A stretch of 60,797 nt of DNA from Chelonobacter sp006228105 (GTDB taxonomy: Bacteria; Pseudomonadota; Gammaproteobacteria; Enterobacterales; Pasteurellaceae): NCBI RefSeq assembly GCF_006228105.1, contig NZ_VDHH01000012.1. The stretch is one strand, 5' to 3'. Both the position numbers and the translations under genes were made by a program. Under the pieces are notes generated by a model. It did not search any database and was not told where the DNA came from. It saw nothing but the letters and a program-made list of their open reading frames with translations. Every line of letters begins with the position of its first letter. Positions within the stretch are counted from its first letter, which is position 1. Positions 1 through 6,928 of this stretch are shown piece by piece.

Positions 1-10
1 TCAGCAGTCT

Positions 11-35
11 GAGCCCTGCCATGCAGGGCTTTTTA
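11..35 (+). terminator. Rho-independent terminator of an upstream host gene
   Basis: An AGCCCTGC / GCAGGGCT hairpin is followed by a T-run. The gene it ends lies left of the window. Confidence 0.8.
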
Positions 36-142
36 ATGCCTGAAATATCAACGGTTATCGACAATAAAATTGTACACTTGCCGAAAAACACCGCACTTTG
101 ATTATAATTCCCTCAACCAAAATAAATATTTGAAATTCACTG

Positions 143-171
143 TTGACTTGCCCCAGCGAAATTTGTATTAT
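143..171 (+). promoter_or_regulatory. Promoter of tRNA-Ser
   Basis: TTGACT, a 17-nt spacer and TATTAT stand about 30 nt before the mature tRNA 5' end. This is a near-consensus sigma70 promoter. Confidence 0.7.
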
Positions 172-200
172 CTGCGCCACTCGTTAAGAGTCAACCGTGC

Positions 201-290
201 GGAGGAATGGTCGAGCGGTTGAAGGCACCGGTCTTGAAAACCGGCGAGGGTTTACGCCCTCCGTGAGTTCGAATCTCACTTCCTCCGCCA
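201..290 (+). tRNA. tRNA-Ser(UGA)
   Basis: This is a 90-nt class II tRNA with encoded CCA. The acceptor arm GGAGGAA pairs with TTCCTCC, the anticodon stem CCGGT/ACCGG encloses CT-TGA-AA, there is a long variable arm, and the T arm contains GTTCGAATC. Its 3' part from base 231 is duplicated at 44845-44904, so this gene is the prophage integration site and is kept whole by the insertion. Confidence 0.97.
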
Positions 291-298
291 CTTTTCTG
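231..298. repeat. attL core, 68-bp direct repeat
   Basis: Identical over 68 bp to 44845-44912. It runs from the base before the anticodon-loop CT to 8 bp past the CCA end of tRNA-Ser. Outside the repeat the two sites diverge at once (G versus T on the left, A versus T on the right), which fixes the prophage boundaries. Confidence 0.95.
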
Positions 299-304
299 AA
301 TAAA

Positions 305-347
305 GTCGTAAGTAATGATCGTCAAATCAATAACTTACGGCTTTTTT
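305..347 (+). terminator. Terminator downstream of tRNA-Ser, supplied by the phage
   Basis: GTCGTAAGT and ACTTACGGC form a hairpin followed by a T-run. It lies beyond the att core, so it is prophage DNA. It overlaps the 3' end of int, which is read from the other strand. Confidence 0.6.
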
Positions 348-1418
348 ATTTTCTGAAATTTCTTCCAGTTCATCATTCCCCGCTATGCTTCTTGAGAAGT
401 CCGGCAACGAGTTTGACGAGATTTTGACTTGATTTGCGTAGGTCAATAAATGCCCTGCATTCAAGTGCGCATACTTCTGAACCATTTCGATTGTTTCCCA
501 ACCGCCTAATTCTTTCAGCACAAGTAAAGGCGTGCCGTTTTGGACGTGCCAACTCGCCCAAGTATGGCGCAAATCATGGAACCGAAAATCCTTTATGTCC
601 GCTCTCTCTAACGCTCGCTTAAAATCTTCTCGGTCTATATCGGTGATTAGTTTGCCTTTGCCCCGATGAAATACATAATTGGAAATGCGCTTTGTTTCTT
701 TTTGGCGTAGAAAATGAATTGCTTCACGGCCTAGCGGTAACGCACGCGGGTGGCCGGATTTGGCAATATCCCCTGTTACTAAAGCAAGGCTGCGAGCAAA
801 GTCGATTTTATCCCACGTCATCGTCAATACTTCGGTCATTCTTGCGCCGGTCATCAGTGCGAATGAACACACCTCCTTCATCCAATCAAGGTTAAGACTT
901 TCCAACAAACGGCTAGCTTCTTGCTGTGTGATCCAACGAATGCGCTTTTTAGGTTCGTCATTTTTTTGAATGTAGGGAATGGAATCCACCCAACCGGCTT
1001 GTTTCGCCAAATTCAATGCACGCATAATCGAAGTGCGGTAGCGGTTTTGCGTTGCCGGGGCGAGCTTCCGTCCTGTTCGTCGAATGTGCGTCGGCAAATT
1101 ATTGTAGATGTCGTCACTTGTTAAAGAGCTGAGTAACTTATGCCCGATTGCCACACGCCAATATTCCGCATGCTGAATTTTAGTATCCAAATTCTTTTGG
1201 TGTTCGGCATCTTCCAAAAATCGGATTAACGCCTCTTCCACCGTGCGTTCGGGCTTTTTGTTAAGTTTCTCTATTTTCCAAGCATCGTGCTTGAGCTTGT
1301 CATGGTATTCCTGTGCTAACTTTTTTTCAGTCGTTTGACTAGAGCATCGAATGCGCTCCCCTGTCGGTGTCGTGAAATCAATTTGCCAGATACCGTTTTT
1401 GTTTTTTCTGATCGGCAT
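327..1418 (-). CDS. int: Tyrosine integrase
   Basis: A 363-residue site-specific recombinase of the lambda-integrase family that would join phage and host DNA at the tRNA-Ser att site. An N-terminal arm/core-binding region (about residues 1-160) is followed by the catalytic domain. Visible catalytic elements are the Arg in TGARMTEVL, the HDLRHTW box, a GGW position in place of the second His, and the nucleophile Tyr in QKYAHL. The start at 1418 is chosen because AGGAG lies a few bases upstream; an in-frame start at 1451 has no such site. The gene points away from the attL-proximal tRNA end and overlaps the upstream xis-like gene, as int and xis do in lambda. Confidence 0.93.
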   Translation of the reverse strand: MPIRKNKNGIWQIDFTTPTGERIRCSSQTTEKKLAQEYHDKLKHDAWKIEKLNKKPERTVEEALIRFLEDAEHQKNLDTKIQHAEYWRVAIGHKLLSSLTSDDIYNNLPTHIRRTGRKLAPATQNRYRTSIMRALNLAKQAGWVDSIPYIQKNDEPKKRIRWITQQEASRLLESLNLDWMKEVCSFALMTGARMTEVLTMTWDKIDFARSLALVTGDIAKSGHPRALPLGREAIHFLRQKETKRISNYVFHRGKGKLITDIDREDFKRALERADIKDFRFHDLRHTWASWHVQNGTPLLVLKELGGWETIEMVQKYAHLNAGHLLTYANQVKISSNSLPDFSRSIAGNDELEEISENKKAVSY

Positions 1419-1627
1419 TTTCTTTTCTCCTGTTCGCCGACCTGCACACATAGACGGCTACTATTATTTTCCTTTTGACGCTGACGATCAAGATCTGATT
1501 TGTACACTCTCCAACCCCGCACGCCTGCCATTTGAAAAAATCCCCAATCTCTTTTGCGTGCATAAACGGTGTTGTAACTGAGGTTTAACAATTTAGCGGC
1601 TTGTTTTATGGTCAGTGCTTCTTCCAT
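1316..1627 (-). CDS. Excisionase-like helix-turn-helix protein
   Basis: A 103-residue protein starting MEEALTIKQAAKLLNLS. The first 55 residues form a MerR/excisionase-type winged-helix DNA-binding domain (TIKQAAKLL, then NTVYARKRDWGFF, then GWRVYKSDLD). The C-terminal half is basic and low in complexity. It overlaps int by about 100 nt in another frame. Position and fold suggest a recombination directionality factor, but a small transcriptional regulator is possible. The ATG at 1627 follows a GGGA-type ribosome site; a longer in-frame start at 1669 is less likely. Confidence 0.7.
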   Translation of the reverse strand: MEEALTIKQAAKLLNLSYNTVYARKRDWGFFQMAGVRGWRVYKSDLDRQRQKENNSSRLCVQVGEQEKRKCRSEKTKTVSGKLISRHRQGSAFDALVKRLKKS

Positions 1628-1705
1628 AATCTGTCCCTTTTGCTGAATTTTGCGTGTGTTTGACCGCACTTTGCTAATGAAAGTGTCAAAGTGCGGTCGG
1701 ATGGG

Positions 1706-2335
1706 TTAATTTATGCGGTGGCGGCGCAATCCGTGTAGCACATAAGCGGCGATGTGATCACGGTCGGTGATGCCGTCAGTGATTTTTTCCACCACTTTGC
1801 GCCCGTGTTCAATGGTGCGGACGTATTCTGTGGCTTGCCCTCGGCACGCACCGGCATAACTTGAGCTGATTTTTTCGAGCGCAGGGTAAAGGATTTCCAG
1901 CAACTCACGGCACTGCTCCGCCGCTTTCCATAACCATGCGAGGGATACGGCTTCATCAATGTTGAGGTGGCAGATCAGTGGTTCCGGTTCTGGCAAGGCG
2001 AGTTGTTGCGGTTTGTTTTGTCCGATTAGAATATTTTCAATTTGTTCATCACACCAGATAGCAAAGTCAACATTTAGCCAGCGGGCGAAAGCAACTGCTA
2101 ATCGACGGTGTAGCCAAGTTCCACCATTAACTCCACGGGTTGTTTTTAAAATGTCAGATTTTCCGACATTTAATTTTTTACTAAGTAATTCAATATATTC
2201 AATAGTGCTTGGTAATTCTAACCAACGTCTAGGTGATTTGTTAAAATGCTTTGCAATAGCAGTCGCATTAAGAAAAGCATCGTTTTGGAAGAAAACTTCA
2301 GTGCCGTTGTAGTGGGCGGTGATGATATTAGCCAT
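1706..2335 (-). other. Internal gene start: second KilA-N antirepressor (209 aa)
   Basis: AAGGAG stands 5-6 nt before ATG 2335 and MANIITAHYNG begins a new KilA-N domain. A promoter (2546-2574) and leader copy a lie just upstream. I infer that this is a free-standing gene in practice and that the frame read through from 2929 is incidental or the result of an insertion. Confidence 0.7.
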
Positions 2336-2929
2336 AGCTAACTCCTTTGTATTTTTTGAGAGATTAGCCACATTTGATTGAGGGTGGCGGGACTCACTCT
2401 CAGGCATACAAAGAAACCTGCTGCTAGGTATTCCCATTAAGGTATTGTATTTCCCAGCTATCGACCCGCCATTGTCTTTTAGGCATAAAAAAACCGCAAG
2501 GTCTGTCGGGTGCGGAAGCCGCTTTGTATTTTTTGAGAGGGCTTCAGTATATTGTGGTTGATTTTCATTGTCAATCTTCTTTTCCGGTTCAGGCAGTGCC
2601 AGTTGTTGCGGTTGTCCTTTGTGCATAGCAAGGAATGCACGCAGGACTACTAAATGAAATTTTGGGCTGATCCACATCGCGTAACTTAGTACGAGCTCTT
2701 CACAAGCGTATGTGCCTTGAATATTTCTGCCTCGTTGAATTTTGAACGCCAGATTTGGCGTTCTAATTTCTTTTTGAATTTCAGTAATTAACTCTTGGGT
2801 TGTATCCAAACGCATAAAACGATTTGGCTGATGTTTTTCTTCATTGCCACTTGCTTTATGCAGATCGTTCAGCGAATAAAGATTTTCAAAAGTGCGGATA
2901 GCGGTATTAAGAATTGCTAAGTTTGTCAT
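1706..2929 (-). CDS. Fused double KilA-N antirepressor ORF with an embedded leader
   Basis: A 407-codon uninterrupted frame holding two antirepressor-like units. Unit 1 (about residues 1-125) is a KilA-N domain (LYSLNDLHKASG, YAMWISPKFHL) with a linker rich in QQLALPEPE. Residues about 130-198 translate leader copy a and look non-protein-like. Unit 2 starts at an internal ATG (2335): a second KilA-N domain (NDAFLNATAIAKHF, GGTWLHRRLAVAFARWL), the same QQLALPEPE linker, and a C-terminal domain with the SSYAGAC signature shared with the antirepressors at 16579 and 30512. The ATG at 2929 has AGGAG 8 nt upstream. The likely role is to interfere with phage repressors. Whether the full frame is ever translated as one protein is unknown. 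Confidence 0.75.
   Translation of the reverse strand: MTNLAILNTAIRTFENLYSLNDLHKASGNEEKHQPNRFMRLDTTQELITEIQKEIRTPNLAFKIQRGRNIQGTYACEELVLSYAMWISPKFHLVVLRAFLAMHKGQPQQLALPEPEKKIDNENQPQYTEALSKNTKRLPHPTDLAVFLCLKDNGGSIAGKYNTLMGIPSSRFLCMPESESRHPQSNVANLSKNTKELAMANIITAHYNGTEVFFQNDAFLNATAIAKHFNKSPRRWLELPSTIEYIELLSKKLNVGKSDILKTTRGVNGGTWLHRRLAVAFARWLNVDFAIWCDEQIENILIGQNKPQQLALPEPEPLICHLNIDEAVSLAWLWKAAEQCRELLEILYPALEKISSSYAGACRGQATEYVRTIEHGRKVVEKITDGITDRDHIAAYVLHGLRRHRIN
2381..2540 (-). ncRNA. C4-like leader RNA, copy a
   Basis: On the minus strand: an arm with CTCTCA and ATACAAAG; a GCGG-CTT-CCGC hairpin; CCGCA / TGCGG followed by T7, which is terminator-like; then a long stem GGCGGG / CCCGCC. Target blocks CTTTGTAT (2406-2413) and TGAGAG (2397-2402) are exact complements of arm blocks 2522-2529 and 2534-2539. 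The long stem differs in sequence from the GTCGAGAGG stem of other copies but keeps its pairing. Confidence 0.7.
2546..2574 (-). promoter_or_regulatory. Promoter of leader copy a
   Basis: TTGACA, a 17-nt spacer and TATACT on the minus strand. It lies inside the coding frame of the first KilA-N unit. Confidence 0.75.
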
Positions 2930-2978
2930 GATGACTACTCCTATTAGTTTTATTTGAGATTGCACCATTTTTGAGAAT

Positions 2979-3152
2979 GGTGCCGAGAGGCTCAAAAGCT
3001 CCCTAATAGGTTAGAGCTGGACGTATTCCCCGAAGGTATTGTATTAGTCGCCCTCTCGACGTTGCGAGATTACGGATATAAAAAAAGTCGCTGTTGGCGA
3101 CTGTTGAACTATCCGCCTATTAGAAAAGGTTTTGAGACCTAGGGCGGATAGT
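2979..3152 (-). ncRNA. C4-like leader RNA, copy b
   Basis: This leader precedes the KilA-N gene starting at 2929. Arm blocks CTCAAAA (3130-3136) and CTAATAGG (3116-3123) complement target blocks TTTTGAG (2991-2997) and CCTATTAG (3003-3010). The terminator-like hairpin is AGTCGC / GCGACT plus a T-run instead of CCGCA / TGCGG. A 10-bp inverted repeat, ACTATCCGCC / GGCGGATAGT, flanks the arm. The long stem is GTCGAGAGG / CCTCTCGGC. Confidence 0.7.
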
Positions 3153-3154
3153 AA

Positions 3155-3187
3155 TATAAAAAATCCCACCTTGTAAAGTGGGATTTG
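3155..3187 (-). terminator. Terminator with an embedded -35-like element
   Basis: On the minus strand AAATCCCAC / GTGGGATTT is followed by T's and ends the small gene at 3192-3281. The loop contains TTTACA, a good -35 element for leader copy b. The matching -10 is not clear-cut. Confidence 0.7.
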
Positions 3188-3191
3188 GAAA

Positions 3192-3281
3192 TTATTTGTT
3201 TTTTGCCTTTTGGTAGGCTTGGCGGAATGCCTCTAATTTTTGGCGTTTTAATTCCGCTGCGGTTAAGGTTTTCGCTGTCAT
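3192..3281 (-). CDS. Small basic protein (29 aa)
   Basis: ATG at 3281 follows a strong TAAGGAGG site and encodes a 29-residue Lys/Gln/Ala-rich peptide beginning MTAKTLTAAELKRQKLEAF. Its start overlaps the stop of the upstream gene by one base (TAATG), so the two are probably translationally coupled. A terminator follows directly. Function unknown; an amphipathic helix is likely from composition. Confidence 0.6.
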   Translation of the reverse strand: MTAKTLTAAELKRQKLEAFRQAYQKAKNK

Positions 3282-3772
3282 TACGCCTCCTTATAGTGTG
3301 GGGTTTTCAGAATGAAGCAATCTTTTTCATCGCCTAAATCTGTGATTGGTTGAAAATTTACCATAAATTCACTCGGCTGACTACACATTTTCTTGTACAT
3401 TCGCACCAATGAAGAACGTTCTGCCACGAAAATATAACAATCCGGTTGATATTGTTGATAGTGCGCTGAAACAAGTATTTCAAGCTGTTGTTTGAGCTGT
3501 CGGATTTCTGCTTTGCCGAATTGGTGATTATCCGCAGGGGCATAGAGATCGTCATTTCCGCATTCAATGTAGTCTTTCACAGCAAACTTGATAGAGAAAG
3601 TTTTTCTGCCTTGAATAAGTGGCGAAATATCTGGATTATCCAACCAGTAAAACAGGCTATCGTTGTCATCAGAAAAGATAATCATATAAACCACGCTACC
3701 AATTTTAAAATCAGCATGGTGGTAAATGATGTCGTTATCTTGTGTTTGATGAAATGAGATTTTTGTTTTCAT
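3281..3772 (-). CDS. Hypothetical protein controlled by leader copy c (163 aa)
   Basis: A 163-residue acidic, aromatic-rich soluble protein starting MKTKISFHQTQDNDI. No family is recognised. The frame is open further upstream through leader copy c to about 3871, but that part is RNA-leader sequence, so the ATG at 3772 is preferred even though its ribosome site is weak. It forms a two-gene unit with the 29-aa protein and sits downstream of a C4-like leader, as the antirepressors do, so an anti-immunity or host-takeover role is a guess only. Confidence 0.65.
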   Translation of the reverse strand: MKTKISFHQTQDNDIIYHHADFKIGSVVYMIIFSDDNDSLFYWLDNPDISPLIQGRKTFSIKFAVKDYIECGNDDLYAPADNHQFGKAEIRQLKQQLEILVSAHYQQYQPDCYIFVAERSSLVRMYKKMCSQPSEFMVNFQPITDLGDEKDCFILKTPHYKEA

Positions 3773-3784
3773 TTTGTTTTTATT

Positions 3785-3950
3785 CGAGGTTGATCGGGCT
3801 TCAACTACTGCCGATAGACAGCGGAGCTTATTCCCTTTCGGTATTATATTAAGCTCTCTCGACCCGATCATAAATCGGTCTAACCAAAATTTAGGTATAA
3901 AAAAGCCGCAATGCTTTCGGGTGCGGATAGCCGCTATCGGTTTGTAGTGC
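3785..3950 (-). ncRNA. C4-like leader RNA, copy c
   Basis: The most diverged copy. Arm blocks ACTAC (3944-3948) and CCGATAG (3934-3940) complement target blocks GTAGT (3804-3808) and CTATCGG (3811-3817). A CCGCA / TGCGG hairpin plus T6 (about 3900-3925) is terminator-like. A GATCGGG / CCCGATC stem encloses the target. Confidence 0.65.
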
Positions 3951-3954
3951 GGTT

Positions 3955-3984
3955 ATCTTAATCTGAATGGGGGGCGGTTGTCAA
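3955..3984 (-). promoter_or_regulatory. Promoter of leader copy c
   Basis: TTGACA, an 18-nt spacer and TAAGAT on the minus strand. It is back-to-back with the plus-strand promoter at 3998. Confidence 0.65.
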
Positions 3985-3997
3985 TCATGGCGATTTA

Positions 3998-4026
3998 TTT
4001 AACCACGCTCGCCGACGTGGTATACT
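3998..4026 (+). promoter_or_regulatory. Promoter with palindromic spacer, upstream of the 103-aa membrane protein
   Basis: TTTAAC, a 17-nt spacer and TATACT. The spacer region holds an inverted repeat, ACCACG / CGTGGT. An almost identical unit lies at 4903-4931, so a shared regulator may bind between -35 and -10. Confidence 0.6.
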
Positions 4027-4060
4027 TGTGCTATCAGACAACAAGTAATCGGGAGTAGCT

Positions 4061-4372
4061 ATGCTACAAATTCAGTCTAAATTTAGTTTAGAACGGTGGT
4101 ATAACGTGATGATGTTGCTGAGTGTTGCACTTTTTACGGTGGCAGGGCTGAAATTATTCCCTGATTTACCGTCCATTCCTTTTATGTTTTTAGCTGGTGG
4201 TGTATTTTTCATTTCACTGGGCGAGATGACAAATCACCCTTATAGCGTAAAAATTCACCCTGAACTCAATATCAAAATTTATGGTTACTCTCGCATAGAC
4301 AGTGTAATTGGCTGGTGCTTTAATTTGATTGGTGCTGGGCTATTTATTACAGGGCTGGTTAAGCTGTTTTGA
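4061..4372 (+). CDS. Small inner-membrane protein (103 aa)
   Basis: A hydrophobic protein with about three membrane segments: residues 14-33, 38-55 and 80-101. A GGGAG site precedes the ATG. No family recognised. It is transcribed divergently from the leader-c unit and has its own promoter, so it may be expressed in the lysogen. Superinfection exclusion is a common role for such proteins but nothing in the sequence shows it. Confidence 0.65.
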   Translation: MLQIQSKFSLERWYNVMMLLSVALFTVAGLKLFPDLPSIPFMFLAGGVFFISLGEMTNHPYSVKIHPELNIKIYGYSRIDSVIGWCFNLIGAGLFITGLVKLF

Positions 4373-4525
4373 TTGGATTGTCAATAGATAAACCAATATG
4401 CGAACAAGATCGCAATTATCAGATAAAGCCAGCTTCTTGCTTCAAAATTTGTTTTTAATTCGTGTAAAATGGCAGATAGTTTTTTTCTCATTGTGGATAG
4501 CCTCTCTGTTTTCTTTGATGAATAA

Positions 4526-4801
4526 CTAGCGGATCAATTCTTTCACGCTGCAGCGGCGTTTTTGTTTGCCGGCAGCGGTGATGTGCGATTGGGTTTTCAT
4601 CGTGCGGTGGGCGATGTCTTCGCGCCGTTGTTGGCGGAAGCTGATGTCTATCACTGCTTTGTCGGCGCGCGCCAAGTGCGGTCGGTTGCGGCGGTTTTTG
4701 GCGTACATTCTCGCCAATCGTCCGGCTTTGCCTTCGGCGATTTTCAAATCTTCCGGCGGTACGGTTTCAATGATTGTGATGTCATATCCGATAACGGTCA
4801 T
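4526..4801 (-). CDS. Hypothetical phage protein (91 aa)
   Basis: Starts MTVIGYDITIIETVPPEDLK after a clear AAAGGAG site; the C-terminal half is strongly basic (RMYAKNRRNRPHLAR, KQKRRCSVKELIR). Likely nucleic-acid binding from charge alone. Function unknown. A hairpin-forming CCTGCCGACGGCAGG lies about 57 nt before the start and has a relative at 5510-5525. Confidence 0.55.
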   Translation of the reverse strand: MTVIGYDITIIETVPPEDLKIAEGKAGRLARMYAKNRRNRPHLARADKAVIDISFRQQRREDIAHRTMKTQSHITAAGKQKRRCSVKELIR

Positions 4802-4902
4802 GATGTTTCTCCTTTCTCTCTCCATTATCAAACGCACTCGCAAGTGCGCTTTGTAATGTCCTGCCGTCGGCAGGTGGTTTCTCTCCAAATTTATGCGGAT
4901 TA

Positions 4903-4931
4903 TTTAACCACTCACCGCCTCGTGGTATATT
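4903..4931 (+). promoter_or_regulatory. Second promoter with palindromic spacer
   Basis: TTTAAC, a 17-nt spacer and TATATT, with ACCAC / GTGGT framing the spacer. Same layout as 3998-4026. It drives the frameshifted gene at 4966. Confidence 0.55.
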
Positions 4932-4965
4932 GGTGTTTCCACACAACCAATATAAGGATTAAATT

Positions 4966-5174
4966 ATGAAAAAACTTGCAGCAGACCGATCCGCGATTAT
5001 TTTAACGCGTGATATTTTACGCACTGGATCAGGGAGCGAACACTCAATGAGCACTCGGCTAAAAATATCGCTATGTTTATCCAAACATTATCATCAGAGT
5101 TACAGCAAATTATTGATGATGAGGTAACATCTACAGATGTTATTAATTCCCATAGACCTGTATTGCCAAAATAG
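4966..5174 (+). pseudogene. Frameshifted small phage gene
   Basis: ATG 4966 opens MKKLAADRSAIILTRDILRT, then the frame breaks near 5045. The continuing sense runs one base out of register (EHSAKNIAMFIQTLSSELQQ and on to a TAG at 5172-5174). A one-base loss around CACTCAATGAGC would explain it. The intact product would be about 69 aa and is of unknown family. It converges on the 77-aa gene and overlaps its 3' end. Confidence 0.5.
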
Positions 5175-5376
5175 CTTTACAGGCTAGCTTGGCGAGTTCG
5201 TCAGGCGGATAGCCGTAATTATTCTGGCTGATATTTTTTAATAGCGCACATTTGATTTGCTCTTTATCGCAATCAGATAGGCGCTCTTCAACAACCTGTA
5301 GAACGAGTTTTTTAGGTTTCTCAAGCTGATCGTTCAAAATGATCTGTTTTACAATTTCAAATGATGTGTTTTCCAT
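5143..5376 (-). CDS. Hypothetical phage protein (77 aa)
   Basis: Small, mostly helical protein starting MENTSFEIVKQIILND, with an AGGAGAG site just upstream. No family recognised. It lies between the methyltransferase and the KilA-N region, on the repressor-side strand. Confidence 0.55.
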   Translation of the reverse strand: MENTSFEIVKQIILNDQLEKPKKLVLQVVEERLSDCDKEQIKCALLKNISQNNYGYPPDELAKLACKAILAIQVYGN

Positions 5377-5870
5377 TTTCTCTCTCCTGTTTAATCATCA
5401 CAAACAGCACTTATTCAAGTTCTGCCTTAGCTATCCTTAAATTGATAATTTCGCACTTATCCATACCTTCAGGGGATCTCTTGAGCAAATGCGGTTTACA
5501 ATGTCCTGCTGTAGGCAGGTGATGCTTGTTACCTCAGCCCCTCACGCCTAGCTTGCGTACCGCACTTGGCGGTTAGGAGGGTTGTTAAGATGTTAAAGAG
5601 CGGTGCGACGATATTGCGTTTTGTTGGGGCTATATTACAAGAATAACTTTAATATATGCAAGTTATTTTTTTATTAATTACAAGTAAAAATTAAAATAAA
5701 TATTGTAATTGATTGTTTTTGTTTGAAATTTAAGCTTGTTTTTTTACTAACTGGTTGATGAATTTGTGAGCGAGATCACAGGGGAAGTGCGGTTTTTTAG
5801 CGGGTTGGTGGATTTTGGGCAAGAAAAAGCCCTTTTATAAAATTATAAAAGGACTTAAATTAGGAGTACT
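5377..5870. other. Non-coding stretch upstream of the 77-aa gene
   Basis: No convincing gene. It holds CCTGCTGTAGGCAGG (about 5510-5525), a relative of the repeat at 4858-4875; two uptake sequences; a possible 18-codon frame at 5590 behind AGGAGG; and a very AT-rich tract at 5630-5740 containing ATTACAAGTAA, which resembles the ATTACTTGTAAT element in the repressor/cro control region. It may be a secondary repressor-binding region, but that is inference. Confidence 0.4.
5820..5860 (-). terminator. Terminator after the C5 methyltransferase
   Basis: On the minus strand AAGTCCTTTTATAA pairs with TTATAAAAGGGCTT, followed by T's. Confidence 0.65.
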
Positions 5871-6917
5871 TCAAAAAGTAGATAAAATATGTCGACCAAC
5901 AGCTTCTGACATTAACGGTGGAACCGCATTTCCTATCTGTTTAGCTTTTGAATTAAATGTCCCTGAAAATTGGTAGTTCATAGGAAATGTTTGTAATAAG
6001 GCTGCTTCTCTCAAGGATAAAGCTCTATCTTGTTCAGGGTGACCGAATCTACCATTGGAATAACTTGTACATCTAGTTGTTAAAACACTAGATGGCTTAT
6101 CCCACGATAATCTACCATAGACATCTTTATGACCGTTATGATGCCTATGGCACTTTAATTTTACATTATCTTGCCAATCTTCTCTGCCCCCACCTTCTGG
6201 CGTCTGTTTGATTCTAAGGAGGCTGAGTGCATTTAATGAGGCTGATTTATGATCAGGGATATTGGCATGCTCTTGACCATGGGATATTTCAGGTAACTCA
6301 TAAATCCAATCCCTAACAGTTGAATACGGTTTTTTTATACCATCAAAACTGCTTGCCGGCAAAGATATATTCGTATGTTTGGAAGCCAGGAGGATAAGCC
6401 GTTTCCTATCTTGAGGAACACCAAACCACATTGCCGAAACAATACCGTAACTGTATTGATAACCTAATTCATCAAGTAGTGATAAAAAGTCAAAAAATGG
6501 AGTAGAGTACCCTTTCAAGTTTTGCATGCCAGGTACATTTTCAATAAAGACAAAATCTGGATGATAGGATTTAACAAAACGCCCAAACTCTCCAAGTAAA
6601 TGTCTCCGGGGATCAGAATTTGATTTTTTACTATTTTGTGTAGAAAACGGCTGACAAGGTGCACAGCCTGAAAATAAAGTATAGCATTGATTTTTTTTAC
6701 TTTTTCCAAAAATTTCTTTGATGCAATCCACTTTTAACCTTGTGATATCATCGTTAATAAAAAAAGCATTTGGAAAATTTAGTTGAAATGTGTTACTTGC
6801 TTCTTTATCAAAATCCAAGCCAAAAACAACCTCCATGCCAGCTTGTTTAAAGCCTTGGCTTGTTCCGCCGCATCCGGAAAAAAAATCAAATACTTGGATT
6901 TTTTTTTTATCTTGCAT
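5871..6917 (-). CDS. C5-cytosine DNA methyltransferase
   Basis: A 348-residue DNA (cytosine-5) methyltransferase. All core motifs are present in order: I, FDFFSGCGGTSQGF (residues 10-23); IV, GCAPCQPFSTQN with catalytic Cys 88; VI, ENV (126-128); VIII, QDRKRLILLAS; IX, RALSLREAALLQTFP; X, KQIGNAVPP. The target recognition stretch before motif IX is short, as in small Dcm-type enzymes. It starts 11 bp after the ATPase stop, with GAGG upstream of ATG 6917. The pair forms a repressor-linked operon, so it probably modifies DNA in the lysogen. Its recognition sequence cannot be read from the protein. Confidence 0.92.
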   Translation of the reverse strand: MQDKKKIQVFDFFSGCGGTSQGFKQAGMEVVFGLDFDKEASNTFQLNFPNAFFINDDITRLKVDCIKEIFGKSKKNQCYTLFSGCAPCQPFSTQNSKKSNSDPRRHLLGEFGRFVKSYHPDFVFIENVPGMQNLKGYSTPFFDFLSLLDELGYQYSYGIVSAMWFGVPQDRKRLILLASKHTNISLPASSFDGIKKPYSTVRDWIYELPEISHGQEHANIPDHKSASLNALSLLRIKQTPEGGGREDWQDNVKLKCHRHHNGHKDVYGRLSWDKPSSVLTTRCTSYSNGRFGHPEQDRALSLREAALLQTFPMNYQFSGTFNSKAKQIGNAVPPLMSEAVGRHILSTF

Positions 6918-6928
6918 ATGGCTAATCC

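Noticed and set aside
2930..2995. Upstream TTG start (2995) for the KilA-N protein
   Set aside because: It lies in the target stem of leader copy b; ATG 2929 has a proper AGGAG site. Translation from the TTG as a coupling peptide cannot be excluded.
5590..5646. 18-codon frame MLKSGATILRFVGAILQE behind AGGAGG
   Set aside because: Too short and isolated to support; mentioned only as content of the intergenic region.
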